From Ulota crispa (Eukaryota > Streptophyta > Bryopsida > Orthotrichales > Orthotrichaceae): a stretch of 64,000 nt of DNA. Below, in pieces: positions 50,933-61,352 of the stretch (the first letter of the stretch is position 1; every line of letters starts with the position of its first letter). The notes under the pieces were generated by a model. That model was not told where the DNA came from and ran no database searches. It worked only from the letters and a program-made list of their open reading frames with translations. The position numbers and the translations under genes are program-made. The stretch is taken from NCBI GenBank assembly GCA_963920765.1, contig OY987244.1, positions 19,262,358-19,326,357 of the forward strand, in the 5' to 3' direction.

Positions 50933-51260
50933 TTAAGGTAGGAGGCTCTGAAACCGTCCTTCTAAGGGCTGAAACTGGATTTTGGGAGGTGAAACTTTTT
51001 GAAATATTTTTCAGTAAATTTTTTTTGAAAGACAAGAGGAATTGGCATCTAACATAAGTTATTTCATATTTTTTGAAACTTTGTGGACACAGCTATAAAA
51101 TTTTGAAGTTGAAGTGCATACGGCTCTAAAACCGTTACCCTCCTCAAAAGTACACTTATTATACATTTCAAAAACCAATAAAAAAACAGCATGTACATAT
51201 AATGCACATTTAAGAAAAGGGACGGTTTCAATGCCCGAACGATCAGACCCGTCTACCTTA
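50933..51260. mobile_element. AGGTAG-family MITE, copy 3
   Basis: TTAAGGTAGGAGGCTC on the left; GACCCGTCTACCTTA on the right. The interior matches copy 1 directly (GGCTGAAACTGGATTTTGGG, AGACAAGAGGAATTGGCATC). About 328 bp, non-coding. Confidence 0.8.
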
Positions 51261-51469
51261 TTTCATGATTAGCTGATGTGGACGCTGTATAAAACAGAAT
51301 TGCCCAATTATTTTTTACCTGTAGCTAGACTTATTATATATTTTTTGCCTTGTATACAGCATGGAGGTTGTTGCATTCAAACAGAGGGAATTGAGGCTGC
51401 ACGTGGAGCCCAGGTATCTCGAGTCTCATTATTATTTCTTTATCAATATTGCAGCCATCTACATCGAAG

Positions 51470-51893
51470 TTTTACTCAAACCTGCGTTGGGAGGTTTACT
51501 CAAACCTGCGTTGGGAGGTTTACTCAAACCTGCGTTGGGAGGTTTACTCAAACCTGCGTTGGGAGGTTTACTCAAACCTGCGTTGGGAGGTTTACTCAAA
51601 CCTGCGTTGGGAGGTTTACTCAAACCTGCGTTGGGAGGTTTACTCAAACCTGCGTTGGGAGGTTTACTCAAACCTGCGTTGGGAGGTTTACTCAAACCTG
51701 CGTTGGGAGGTTTACTCAAACCTGCGTTGGGAGGTTTACTCAAACCTGCGTTGGGAGGTTTACTCAAACCTGCGTTGGGAGGTTTACTCAAACCTGCGTT
51801 GGGAGGTTTACTCAAACCTGCGTTGGGAGGTTTACTCAAACCTGCGTTGGGAGGTTTACTCAAACCTGCGTTGGGAGGTTTACTCAAATCTAC
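51470..51893. repeat. 24-bp minisatellite, 17 identical units
   Basis: The unit TACTCAAACCTGCGTTGGGA plus GGTT is repeated seventeen times from 51473 to 51880, with no difference I can see, plus a partial eighteenth. Because 24 is a multiple of three and the unit has no stop, several frames stay open on both strands as eight-residue peptides (FTQTCVGR, YSNLRWEV, LLKPALGG, and LSKPPNAG on minus). There are no unique spacers, so this is not a CRISPR-like array. No start context, splice signal or family supports translation. Confidence 0.97.
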
Positions 51894-51977
51894 ATTATGC
51901 CTATGTGAGTGGCAGTAAATAGTAATGGCGGTAATTGCAGTGATAGTGGTGTTCATCCCAGTCACCTCACAGTGCAG

Positions 51978-52564
51978 TTAACCCTCTAAGGATCAAAGCA
52001 ACAACACAATACATCAAGTATGCAAGAAGAATGTCAAATTTCAATTGCACAATTTTAAAAAAATTCAAATTACTTAAGAAATACGTTTATTATTTTCCTG
52101 TATGGTAGTAGTATAATTGTAGTATTTGAAAATCTACTGAAATGTTGTTGTCATTTTGGTTTTAAAATTTGTCATCTTACATTTAAGGCCAATTCTTGAT
52201 TGTATTCACCAATTGGATTTTCCACAATAATTATCAAATTTCTTGTAGAACCGTTTTAGGGTAGCAAAGAAAGTGGGTTTTTTGACCCTTTTTGTCCACT
52301 TAGCTACACCTTGTGATTGCTATTTTTGTCTATTTTGTGTGAAACTAGTCTTGTTGGAAAGGTGGGAAACCTTGCTTTCTAAAAATGTGAGGCTCTCAAT
52401 CAAAACTTGCATGAACTATATAAGAATGAAACACAAGAGAACTTCTCATTTGTGTGGTTGGATTATTGAAAATGAGTCCATATTTGAGTCAATTCCAAAT
52501 CTAAGCTTATAGCCCTTGTTTTCAATGGATTTTGTGAAAATGGGTGTGGTTGTTAAAGGGTTAA
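51978..52564. mobile_element. piggyBac-type MITE, sub-family C, inverted copy
   Basis: TTAA-CCCTCTAAGGATC on the left; GTGGTTGTTAAAGGG-TTAA on the right. Both target sites are intact. The body at 52264-52390 is the inverse of 37790-37910 (GACCCTTTTTGTCCACTTAG). 587 bp, non-coding. Confidence 0.8.
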
Positions 52565-52824
52565 GCTTATGTAAGCAATTGAAATAGGATGTGTCAACTT
52601 GCACATCAATATAGTGAAATTAACCCGGTAGGTGCTTTTAAGACCTAACACTACTTCCTTCCAAAAATCTTCACTTGAATTTGTATAATGATAAATCTAA
52701 TAGTAGATTACTAAGTAGCTTTAATTAAGTGTGAGGTTTTAATAATTTAAAGTGGAATCATTATAAATTGCATTGTTAAATTGACTAAACTTCATCCTTG
52801 AATTTTCAACTATCTTTTCCATAA

Positions 52825-53946
52825 TTAACCCTTAAATGTCCGTACTTCCAAAAAGTGGATGTGCTTTGATCAACCCTAATTGTAACTTTCAAATTATCAA
52901 TTTTTGATATGTGGTTAAATCAAAGAAAACCAAGCTTAACAAGTTTCCTTCCTATTCCAATTTTTTTTTTGAAAAATGTTAAGAATTGAAAGAGTTATTG
53001 CCATTGAAAGTTCCAAGTGTGAGAATCCAAATAACACAATATGGTGTGTTTTTCATTCATGCTTTCTACTCTTTAAATCACTACAAGGGGGCTATGTCAA
53101 TTCAAACATTTCTAGTCAATTAGGACTACTTGACTCAGACATATTTATGTCAATTTGGACATTTTTTGGTCAATTTTTGGTCAATTTGGACAAATTGATT
53201 TGGACACTATTTTCTTGTAGTGAATGCATTTTAAATTTGAACTACAAAATCATGTTTCTCATTCTACCATTCATTTATAATAGAAATTATAGATTTTTTT
53301 AATATATATGTAAATAGATAATGAATGTGTCTTCCAGCAAAAAATATCAGAATTTTATAAATTGATTAAATATAAGGATAAACTTGGTTAGATAGGCAAA
53401 TTTGGCTTGAGATTCTTTGTTATGGCTGTTTTGGGTGTAAAAAATAAAATAACCAATTGAATTTTTTCACACTTATCTTTAATGCTACTTGTACCTCTTG
53501 AAAAAAATTCAAGTAATTCAGATTTTTTTTGCTATTTTAACTTATTTATGTTCATTTTTTGAAAAGAAAATGATAAACATTACAATTTTTCATGAAACAA
53601 ATTGAAATTTCTTGTAGTGATATGTCATTCATAGTTTCAAGCAACAAAAATACAAAATTGTTGTTTGCACACACTTTAAAAGGCAAAATTGAGCTTAGAA
53701 ACCTTAGTGTTGGTTATGGGTGCAATGGCAATTTGCTGTTTAAAAATTCACAACTTATTCTCACAGTATCCAAATAATACATTCAAAAGTACAAAGTCAT
53801 CTTTTTCTATTCCTAATGGGATCGTATAATTTACTAGCTATTTGTTAATAGTCATCTAAATTCCCAACTCGGGGCATACAATGTTTTTGAGCATGGTCCC
53901 TCTTGACCTCATTATCTTGATTTTGCTGTGGGCGCTTAGGGGTTAA
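52825..53946. mobile_element. piggyBac-type MITE (TTAA) 6
   Basis: TTAA-CCCTTAAATGTCCG on the left; GGGCGCTTAGGGG-TTAA on the right. The ends are similar only in the first eight bases or so, so the pairing is a best guess. About 1.1 kb of very AT-rich, non-coding DNA. Confidence 0.55.
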
Positions 53947-54260
53947 CCCAAACCATTGCATTTTGATCAACATATTGTCTTCCGTCTTGCAATTTGTGTG
54001 ATTCTAAATTATCTAAGTATTTCCATGTTGTGGTTTCTTTCTTAATAGTGTATTATGCTGTATGCTGCAGATTTACCTGTCCCATATGTTCTATGTCAAC
54101 CCAAGACATGTCTAGAATCTAGGAGTGAATGGATCAAGAAGTATATTCATGTTCACATGTTGTACATCCTTGTAATTACATCTATTCCTTTCCACAAGTT
54201 TTCCAAGATTTCAGAGGTGATGGTTATGGGGACATTGACGCTTATGGGTGTTCTTACCTT

Positions 54261-54614
54261 ACCTACAAACTAAAACTTCTCAGAACTTTCACCACATCAA
54301 TCAAAATTGAATGTTTCAAATCTTTCCACATATATGTAAATGTAAAGAACCAATTTCAGATTTTTATTTGAGCAAAATGCAATTTAAAAAAAGTTTTGGG
54401 CTGCCCACTCTCTCCTGTTTTTTCAAAAATTCATACTTAAATTCTTCAATAAATGTCGAAATGAAGAAAAAATTAGATGTGCACATACATCTTGGGATTC
54501 CCCACCATACTCACAATTTTCAATGAATTTATAAAAATTAGTTTAGTCCTAGGTACATGTCTAAAATCCCATTTGTCCCTTGCCTAAGGGGACAGTTGGT
54601 CCTTTAGGGGTTTG
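54261..54614. mobile_element. piggyBac-type MITE, sub-family B, right half
   Basis: Matches 47801-48145 directly (AAACTAAAACTTCTCA, ATCAATCAAAATTGAATG) and ends GGTCCTTTAGGGG followed by TTTG, a changed target site. The left edge begins exactly where an AGGTAG-type right terminus (GGGTGTTCTTACCT-TA) stops, so the copy was split by another element. Confidence 0.72.
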
Positions 54615-54764
54615 ATTTTAATGTCATACAAAGTAAGTAGTTTTTTGCGTTTTTTGCATTTAAAATTTCCTTGCACCATGTTTTCCAAAGATATCTATGA
54701 GTTTTTTTTGTCAAACTATACAAGTTGTGAGACATTCCCCCTTCAAAAAAATGAAAGATGAACT

Positions 54765-55138
54765 TTAACCCCTAAATGAATTTATCCATTTTGAAATAGT
54801 CAAACTTCATTGAGCTAGTATGCTGAGAGGTTGGAGAGGGATTTAAGTCACTGATTGGAGCTAGGAATGCCGAGGGGTTGAGCTAGGAATGCTGGAGGCT
54901 GAGTTGGGATGCTATAAGCTGAGCTAGGATGTCAAGAGGTTGAGAGGGGGCTATGATAGTACTAAGGCTTAGGCTCTGATAGCCAACGTGAGTGGAGGGT
55001 GATGACTAAGCTAAAGATGGTGTCTATTCTAATGGGTTTCTTCGAATGTTCTAACACGTATCCACAACTAAACTAGGACTTCCTAAAAATGGTGGAAGAG
55101 TGGCATTGCCAAGTCATAATCCGTCTTCCTAGGGGTTA
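54765..55138. mobile_element. Possible piggyBac-type MITE (TTAA) 7
   Basis: TTAA-CCCCTAAATGAA on the left and TTCCTAGGGG-TTAG on the right. Only seven or eight terminal bases pair. The interior holds short direct repeats (GAGCTAGGAATGC and GAGCTAGGATG variants). The boundaries are tentative. Confidence 0.4.
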
Positions 55139-56536
55139 GTATGACTTAAAAGAGGAAAACTACAACAAACCTCACATCCACTACTAATTTGGGGGTGCCA
55201 ACACCCTCCAAGCCCCAAAGGGACTCCTAGTTTGGTTGCAAGGGAAAAGAACTCTACTAAGGTGTGACAAGGAGACTTTCAAGGGAAAAGAATGTGGTGA
55301 TGAGACATGGTAAGTGATGTTGGAACTTGGAGGTGAGAATAATAAATTACAATGAAAGTGATGATGAAAAAATGAGTACAAGTGATGGTTTGAAAGGAGG
55401 TGGGCCTTCTTTTATACATTTGGAGGAAGACACCTTGGCCTTCTATCTAGGAGATCCATAGATCCCTTGAAATCTACCTAAAATTTAAGAAAAACTCAAA
55501 ATAGATGAAATCCTCATAACTTTTGGAGCGTAGCTCCAATCAACAAATGAACGATGCCATTGAATTTTTTGGCTCCAAAGTAGTTGGTTTTGATTGTTCA
55601 TGCTTCCAATTCCAAGCTACAGGTCATTGAGAAGCTTCAAGAAAGGTTTAGGTGTGCATGGATGAAAAATCCAGAATTGGGAGTTCAATCCAATTTATGA
55701 AATGGACTTCCCAAGTTCTTCTAATGTTGTCAAAGGAGCTAAGAAGCATTCATTGCTTCAGTCAATTGGACTTTGAATGGTTGATATCTTGTAATTGGGT
55801 GTCTCGCAAATTCTTGATGTCAATTGGCAATTGTTGTTTGAAGCCTTGCCGCTATCGAAACGACTTCAAACTTAGGGAAGTGTCTTGAATCCTCAATTGA
55901 GAAACTCTTTCATGAATTTTGGTGGCATTTTACTGCCATTTGTCAACCCCCTTGGCCGGAGTTGACCAGTAGTTTAGCAGGGTTGACTGCTTAGAATTGC
56001 GCCTTCTGAGAAGTGAAAGGTATTGGGAAATTTGGGAATAGACGCACCAAATGATGTTATTGTAGTTGTTGCTTTAGAAACTGGTGATGTGGCCCTTGGC
56101 CACGGCATAGCTAATCTATTTCTAAACCAACCTTCTCTAATTAGGTTAGTGGAGCTTTTTAGAGGGGATCCCAAGCCCCATAGATGTGTGTCACTCAAAC
56201 TAGCTAAAACCTATTAAATCTCATTAAATTGCTCTTAATGACTTACCAAATGGAGTAGGATAAATAGCGTACCGCTATCCATTTGGTCTAACTAATCAAA
56301 ATCAAGATAAACGGCTATTTTGCTTATATCAATGCAATTTCAAAGCTAAATAAAACGAAAAATAAATTCAGGCCTTTTGGTGCTAAATCTTGGACTCATA
56401 GTGATCAATGCAGTGTTGTAGTTTTCCTTGCCCTTGAGTGTTGCTGCAAATATTCTACAATAGAAAGGTTGTTGAAGTAATTTGTGTTGCAAGTTTTTTG
56501 GGAGTTCTTTACAATTTGTTTGGTTCCCTTTTGTAG
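55139..56536. other. Intergenic DNA before the CHY/RING pseudogene
   Basis: Mixed composition. Open frames at 55652-55888 (+) and 55974-56198 (-) have no recognised motif. No repeat ends seen. The missing first exon of the pseudogene, if ever present, would lie here or has been lost. Confidence 0.3.
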
Positions 56537-58690
56537 CTGCGAGCATTGTAGAAGGCAATGTCAAATTCAAGCCTATGTTGCAAGGAGGTCTTTGATTTTT
56601 GTCATTGTCCTAATGAAACAAAAAAATTTACTTTTTTCTATTCAAAACTTCAAATCTTATTTCAACTTGTCATATTTCTTTGGTGTACCTTCAGATTGGG
56701 ATTAACCAACCCATTTTTTCTTTACAACTACTGATCTGCTAATATGTTTAGGGTTTTTTAATTGATTTTTACATGGGTATGCACTATAGGTTAGCAAAAC
56801 GACCTAGAACGTCAAGAGTTAGTTTTGCACCTGGATTCTGGTTAGACTAGTTGAAGACCGACCTCCAAAATGAGAGCTTGCATTGTTCATGAACATTTTC
56901 TTGGTCCTTGTCCAGAATACCAACGAGGTTGACAATTCTAATCGCCATGATATTCCAAGACACCAAGTTGAAAAGGTATGTTATGCACGGTTGATGCAAC
57001 TCCCTTCTGTGAATGAGGAACATTAGAATGATTTTCTATCTTCACTAGGTTGATCTAGTAAGAAGTTAAATAATGAATGGTCTAATCTGATGCGTGCTGG
57101 TCTACAAATTGATAATGGAAAAGTTCTGAAAGATTAAGAAATGTGCTTCATTACGAGAGATTTGGATCCAAGAAGGGGTTGTGAGTTTGGCTGTTCCCGA
57201 TGATGGGAACCAGCCCTTCCTAGTCGTCAAAAAATAAATAATAAATAAATAATAAATAATTGTTTGATTGTTTGATTTTATTAATTAATTAAATTTTTTC
57301 AATAAAATAGTACTATTTGACGTGGTCGCCTCAGTGCCATGTCATACTACTATAGGCTGCTGCAGACTGCCCATGTGGAAGGTGTTCCCAAAGTTCCCAT
57401 GAATTTGGGGGAAGTGGCCTCTTTTTGGGTCCAAATCACCTGTAATGTTGATGTGCTAGGTCATGTGCTCCCTTTGTGATCTTGAGCAAGATGCAAAACA
57501 ATTTGCAAAAATTGTGGTGTTTGCATGGGTGGTTGTTATTGCGCCAAGTGCAAGTTTGTCAACAATGAGGTTAGTGTGATCCTATGAATAGCTCTTTGTG
57601 TAACTGCATCAATCCATCAAAAGTTTGTTTTTTTAGAGTGAACCTCCTAATCTTTTTTCTTGGTAGAAGTTTGATCATTTTAATCTCAAGTGTAAGTTAT
57701 ACAATTGCATATCTTATGAGTATGCGTCACGTTTTGTATGATGTTGTATGACACATTTTAAACCTACTCAATTTTTTTTTACAAAATTAAATCTTTCCCA
57801 AATGTGGATCCTTGTGTGGCTGCTAATGCACTATATTGATTTGATATACGCAGACAGTGAAGGGACAATATCATTGTGATCTTTGTGGTATATGTAGAGT
57901 TGGTGGCCATGAAAACTTCTTTCATTGCAATTGTTGTGTTACTAATCTCCTCTTGACACTGTCTAGTGCCTTCTCATGTTTGTTCCGACATCTCAGGATT
58001 TATTTCATGCTCATGTACTTTCATAATCTAGTTTTGAAGGTTTGATGTTTGTCTATTCAGATGTGCACCCAATGTTTGGGATTTACAGATACTTTACTTT
58101 GGAGTAAAGTAGGTTACTTTATATCCTTTTTTTATAATTTTAAATCTGGAATACTGTAGGTTTGTATTATAGAAATGCACTCCAAAATGGGCATCTGTGT
58201 GTTGAGAACGCTATGCACCAGAATTGTCCCGTATGTATAGAGGTAATAGGTGATCTTGTCGGAACATGTTTCCTTCTTTATCGTTAGTAGTTCAAGCTAC
58301 GAGTTGTATTGTAGGGTGAGTTTTGCATTGAGGTGAAATAAGACCATGTTCTAGGATAGTCTTGTTTTTGGGTGAATTTTTGATATTTGGTCTTTTGCAA
58401 AGGATGTTGTATAGCTTCTAATTTTAACTTGATGTTGATCATACTGCAATATTTATTTGAACCGGTAATGGATATTTCCGTATTACCTTGTGGTCACACA
58501 ATACACCAAATTTGCTTGGGACAAATGAACATGCACTCTCAGTATTGCTCTTCACCCCAGAGCGCCCTAGCAACCATAATATGGTTGCTTGAAATCAAAA
58601 TTTTCACAAAACTAGGTCTATATCAAAAGTATTTCTCGAAAATTGGTACTTGGTTTAGGGTATGGTACTACTCTCACTTCACATAGTGTG
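56537..58690 (+). pseudogene. CHY zinc-finger and RING-finger protein (RCHY1/MIEL1-like), decayed
   Basis: The family are E3 ubiquitin ligases with a CHY zinc finger, a CTCHY segment and a C-terminal RING. Exon-like pieces: 56537-56625 (CEHCRRQCQIQA, then after a one-base loss CCKEVFDFCHC), 56916-56975 (NEVDNSNRHDIPRHQVEK), 57460-57569 (VMCSLCDLEQDAKQ, then after another one-base loss CKNCGVCMGGCYCAKCKFV), 57854-57937 ([20 protein letters not shown]), 58160-58242 (NGHLCVENAMHQNCPVCIE) and 58450-58686 (VLPCGHTIHQICLGQM). GT-AG sites remain at several borders, but the last acceptor reads CAA instead of CAG. The final RING Cys pair is replaced by CSSPQSA. The N-terminal exon and the rubredoxin-like tail were not found. 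It is a former host gene, spliced copy in origin since introns remain. Confidence 0.82.
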
Positions 58691-59297
58691 TGATGGGGAT
58701 TTTGCCACTTGTACAAGCATGGATTGTACAAGTCAAGTATGACAATAGTACGCAAAAACTTCATTTCATGCGGTTTAGGGTTTAGGTGCAAGGATAGAGA
58801 CCACCAGCTATGGTTGGTTCCATACCGTTAGGGGTGTTTTGGTACATCTACCTCATACTAGAGAAGGGTTTTGCATCTTTACCACCGGGAGCCATGCCCT
58901 TTTGGAGGTCAAAGTTGTATCTATACCCCATCTATTGTCTACCATGCTGCGCGAGCCTTGCAACTTTGGGCTTCTAAAAAAGCACCTTGCAATAATCAAA
59001 ACATCACCAAATTTGCTAGCAAGCAAGATACTTGTAAGTTGCACCTCCTGCCTAAATTTCATCAAATGGAGCCCCTCTAAGGCATGAATTTTGCATCTTA
59101 GCCACAGACTCCCCCAAAATTGGCCAATTGCCACAAAATTAATTGTACTTTGATTATTACAATTTACAAAATGGTGCGGTCAAAAGTTCTGCAAATTCCT
59201 GGTTAGGTGCATCAAGCACCTTTTTTGCTATTTCAGCGGTGAATCCTCTCATCATGTTCAAAACCCTTAGTTTGACATTTATGGGTGCTCCTACCTT
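58691..59297. other. Intergenic DNA ending in an AGGTAG-type terminus
   Basis: No gene is supported. The right edge, TTTATGGGTGCTCCTACCT-TA (59278-59298), is a right terminus of the AGGTAG family. Its left partner was not found, so the element is truncated or worn. Confidence 0.4.
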
Positions 59298-59304
59298 AAG
59301 TATT

Positions 59305-59899
59305 GGACTCTCCATAACCTTCGTTCCTTTTGCCCCTTGTAAAATTTGGTGCTATACTTTTTTAAGCAATTTGTGTATTTGTTTTTTGACTTTTTTTTCC
59401 AAGTTGCAGTTGAAAAAGATTCCTCGGTTTTCACCATTTGAATCACAATAATTCAAATTTTTGAATTTTACATATATCCTCCAATTTTGCCTAGTGTGTA
59501 TGCAATTTTCATGACCTTATGGCATTGCAAGATTTTACAAAGTATGATTCACACCTCCAATTCATTTGAGAATCTCTCACACTTACCTAACTTGGTCTTG
59601 TACATGGAAAAATTAAACCTCAACTTTGCATATAGCAATTTTTTTGATATGGGAGCGGTGAAAGGCTTTTGAAATTTTTGGGTAGCAAGAAAAATAACTA
59701 TTTTTCTCACTTCACATGTCAATATCTCACTCCTCTACTTCTAGATTTTTTTCACATAAGTACCTCCCATAGTGTAGGGTAGGATCTTGTGATTGGATTT
59801 CCAAAAAAAACCTTTTTGCCTACCTTTCTACTCATTCCCCAAAAGCAGCAATTTTTAGTGACTTTCACAAAAAATAGGGCTTGGGCCTTTGGGGCTTAA
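59305..59899. mobile_element. piggyBac-type MITE, sub-family B, inverted half
   Basis: Inverse of 47195-47790 at very high identity, ending GGGCTTGGGCCTTTGGGGC-TTAA. Its left edge stops at an AGGTAG-type terminus at the position matching 47799, as in the 54261 copy but with the other half kept. Its terminal TTAA is shared with the next element. Confidence 0.78.
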
Positions 59900-60861
59900 C
59901 CCCTAAATGCCTGAGCCCTTTTTTGAGATTCTTGGAATTTGTCCTAGCTTGAACAAGAAGTCAAAATTTTAGTAAGTTGTCTCAAAAATTTTAAAATTGT
60001 AACCATACAGATTTAAACTGGATATGTTGGAGGTTACATAGGAAAAGAATACAGAACCATATTGTTCATTGGACTAAAAAATTATAATGTTTGATCATGA
60101 GGGTGTTAAAATTGCAAATATGACTTATAGTCTTTTAATCCTCTTTTCACATGTTAGATCTAAAAAGTTGGTCATCCAAAATATATACAAATAAAGAAGA
60201 CAATGTACAGAACTCCAGTCACTTTATGACTTTTCAAAATCTCTTCTAATATTTCTTAGAAAATGAACTTATAGTGTAATTTTTCCTCCAATATCTAGTA
60301 CATTTGAGGCTCATCTCCAAAAAGCTCTCAACACTATGGAACGTCAAAACTCAAGATCCTTGTACAAAATCTTGAATTGAAAAATCATAATTATTCAATT
60401 TTCAAAATCAAATATTTGATGCTAAAACTAAACTTGAAGAAGAACATTGCAAATATGTAAACTACTAAAAACAACAGCTTAGGTAGATTTGATGAATTTC
60501 AAAGTATTGTTGACACCAAAATTTGGTGCATTAATTTTTTAAACCATGGTCAAATTTACAAAATGTTGACAAAGATTGTGACCTAATGTATAGTAGGATG
60601 ACACTATTTTGTGAACGTAAGTTGGTGGGCCTATGAGCAGTGAGTCAAGATTTGGTGAGCAAGAATCAATTTTGAACTCAAAATCAATGATTTTTTTTTT
60701 AAAAATGTAAATGTTTCAAAAATAAAAGTTAAAAATACATAATCATAAGGCCATACATACACAATTTTAGATAAAATTAATGATTTTGACCAAAAATCTG
60801 AGCTCACGACTCACGGATCCCTGCTCACAATATATAGCATTCCCCCGCATTTAGGGGTTAA
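59896..60861. mobile_element. piggyBac-type MITE, sub-family A, full-length copy
   Basis: TTAA-CCCCTAAATGCCTGAG on the left; CCCCGCATTTAGGGG-TTAA on the right. Twelve terminal bases pair perfectly. The left 600 bases match 46012-46646 directly and 42430-43989 inverted. The right part matches a fragment near 7.9-8.1 kb. 966 bp, non-coding. Confidence 0.85.
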
Positions 60862-61352
60862 AAGACACAAACAAACTACGATTTCTTATGTGATTATGAA
60901 ACTCATGGAATGGTTGATTTCGACACGTGGACAATCTCTTCTGACGGCATTTTCGTTGGTCTTTGGCTACGAAAATTGATTTGAATTGCTCAAGATTCAC
61001 GGTGATGGGTCCTATATTACCAGCTGTCGTGTATTGCCCCAAGCCCAGTTACTGCTTACCTGCTCACATGTTCCGTTACACTCTGGAAGCTTTGCTTTGG
61101 TTCTCATTCTCAAATGTGCAAGAAGATTTGAGAGAATTTACAAATATTGCCCCAAAATAAAAAAATAGTTACAAACTGGCGCAGAACTTGAAAATGGTCA
61201 CAAAAGGGGGTTCATTCTCAACATTGCCGTTATCCTATTATTCATCTATTTGTCTCACCAGAGAAGGTTTGCCTCCTCAAAGTTGTAGTGGAGAATCAAG
61301 GACATCGAGAAAAATGCGGTAAAAAAGAAACATAACCTCTGTAAACTTGCAT
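60862..61352. other. Intergenic spacer
   Basis: About 490 bases of mixed composition. The overlapping short frames at 60963-61168 show no family motif. No repeat ends. Confidence 0.3.

Noticed and set aside
51470-51893. CRISPR-like repeat array
   Set aside because: The units are contiguous and identical, with no unique spacers, in a plant nuclear setting.
51276-51965. Repetitive proteins of 157-210 residues on both strands
   Set aside because: They are readings of the 24-bp minisatellite. Several frames are open only because the unit is a multiple of three without stops.
55974-56217. Overlapping open frames on both strands
   Set aside because: No recognisable domain and no repeat context; left as unassigned.
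59487-59672. Apparently conserved 61-residue peptide, also at 47429-47677 on minus
   Set aside because: The conservation comes from two very similar copies of a non-coding TTAA element, not from a gene.
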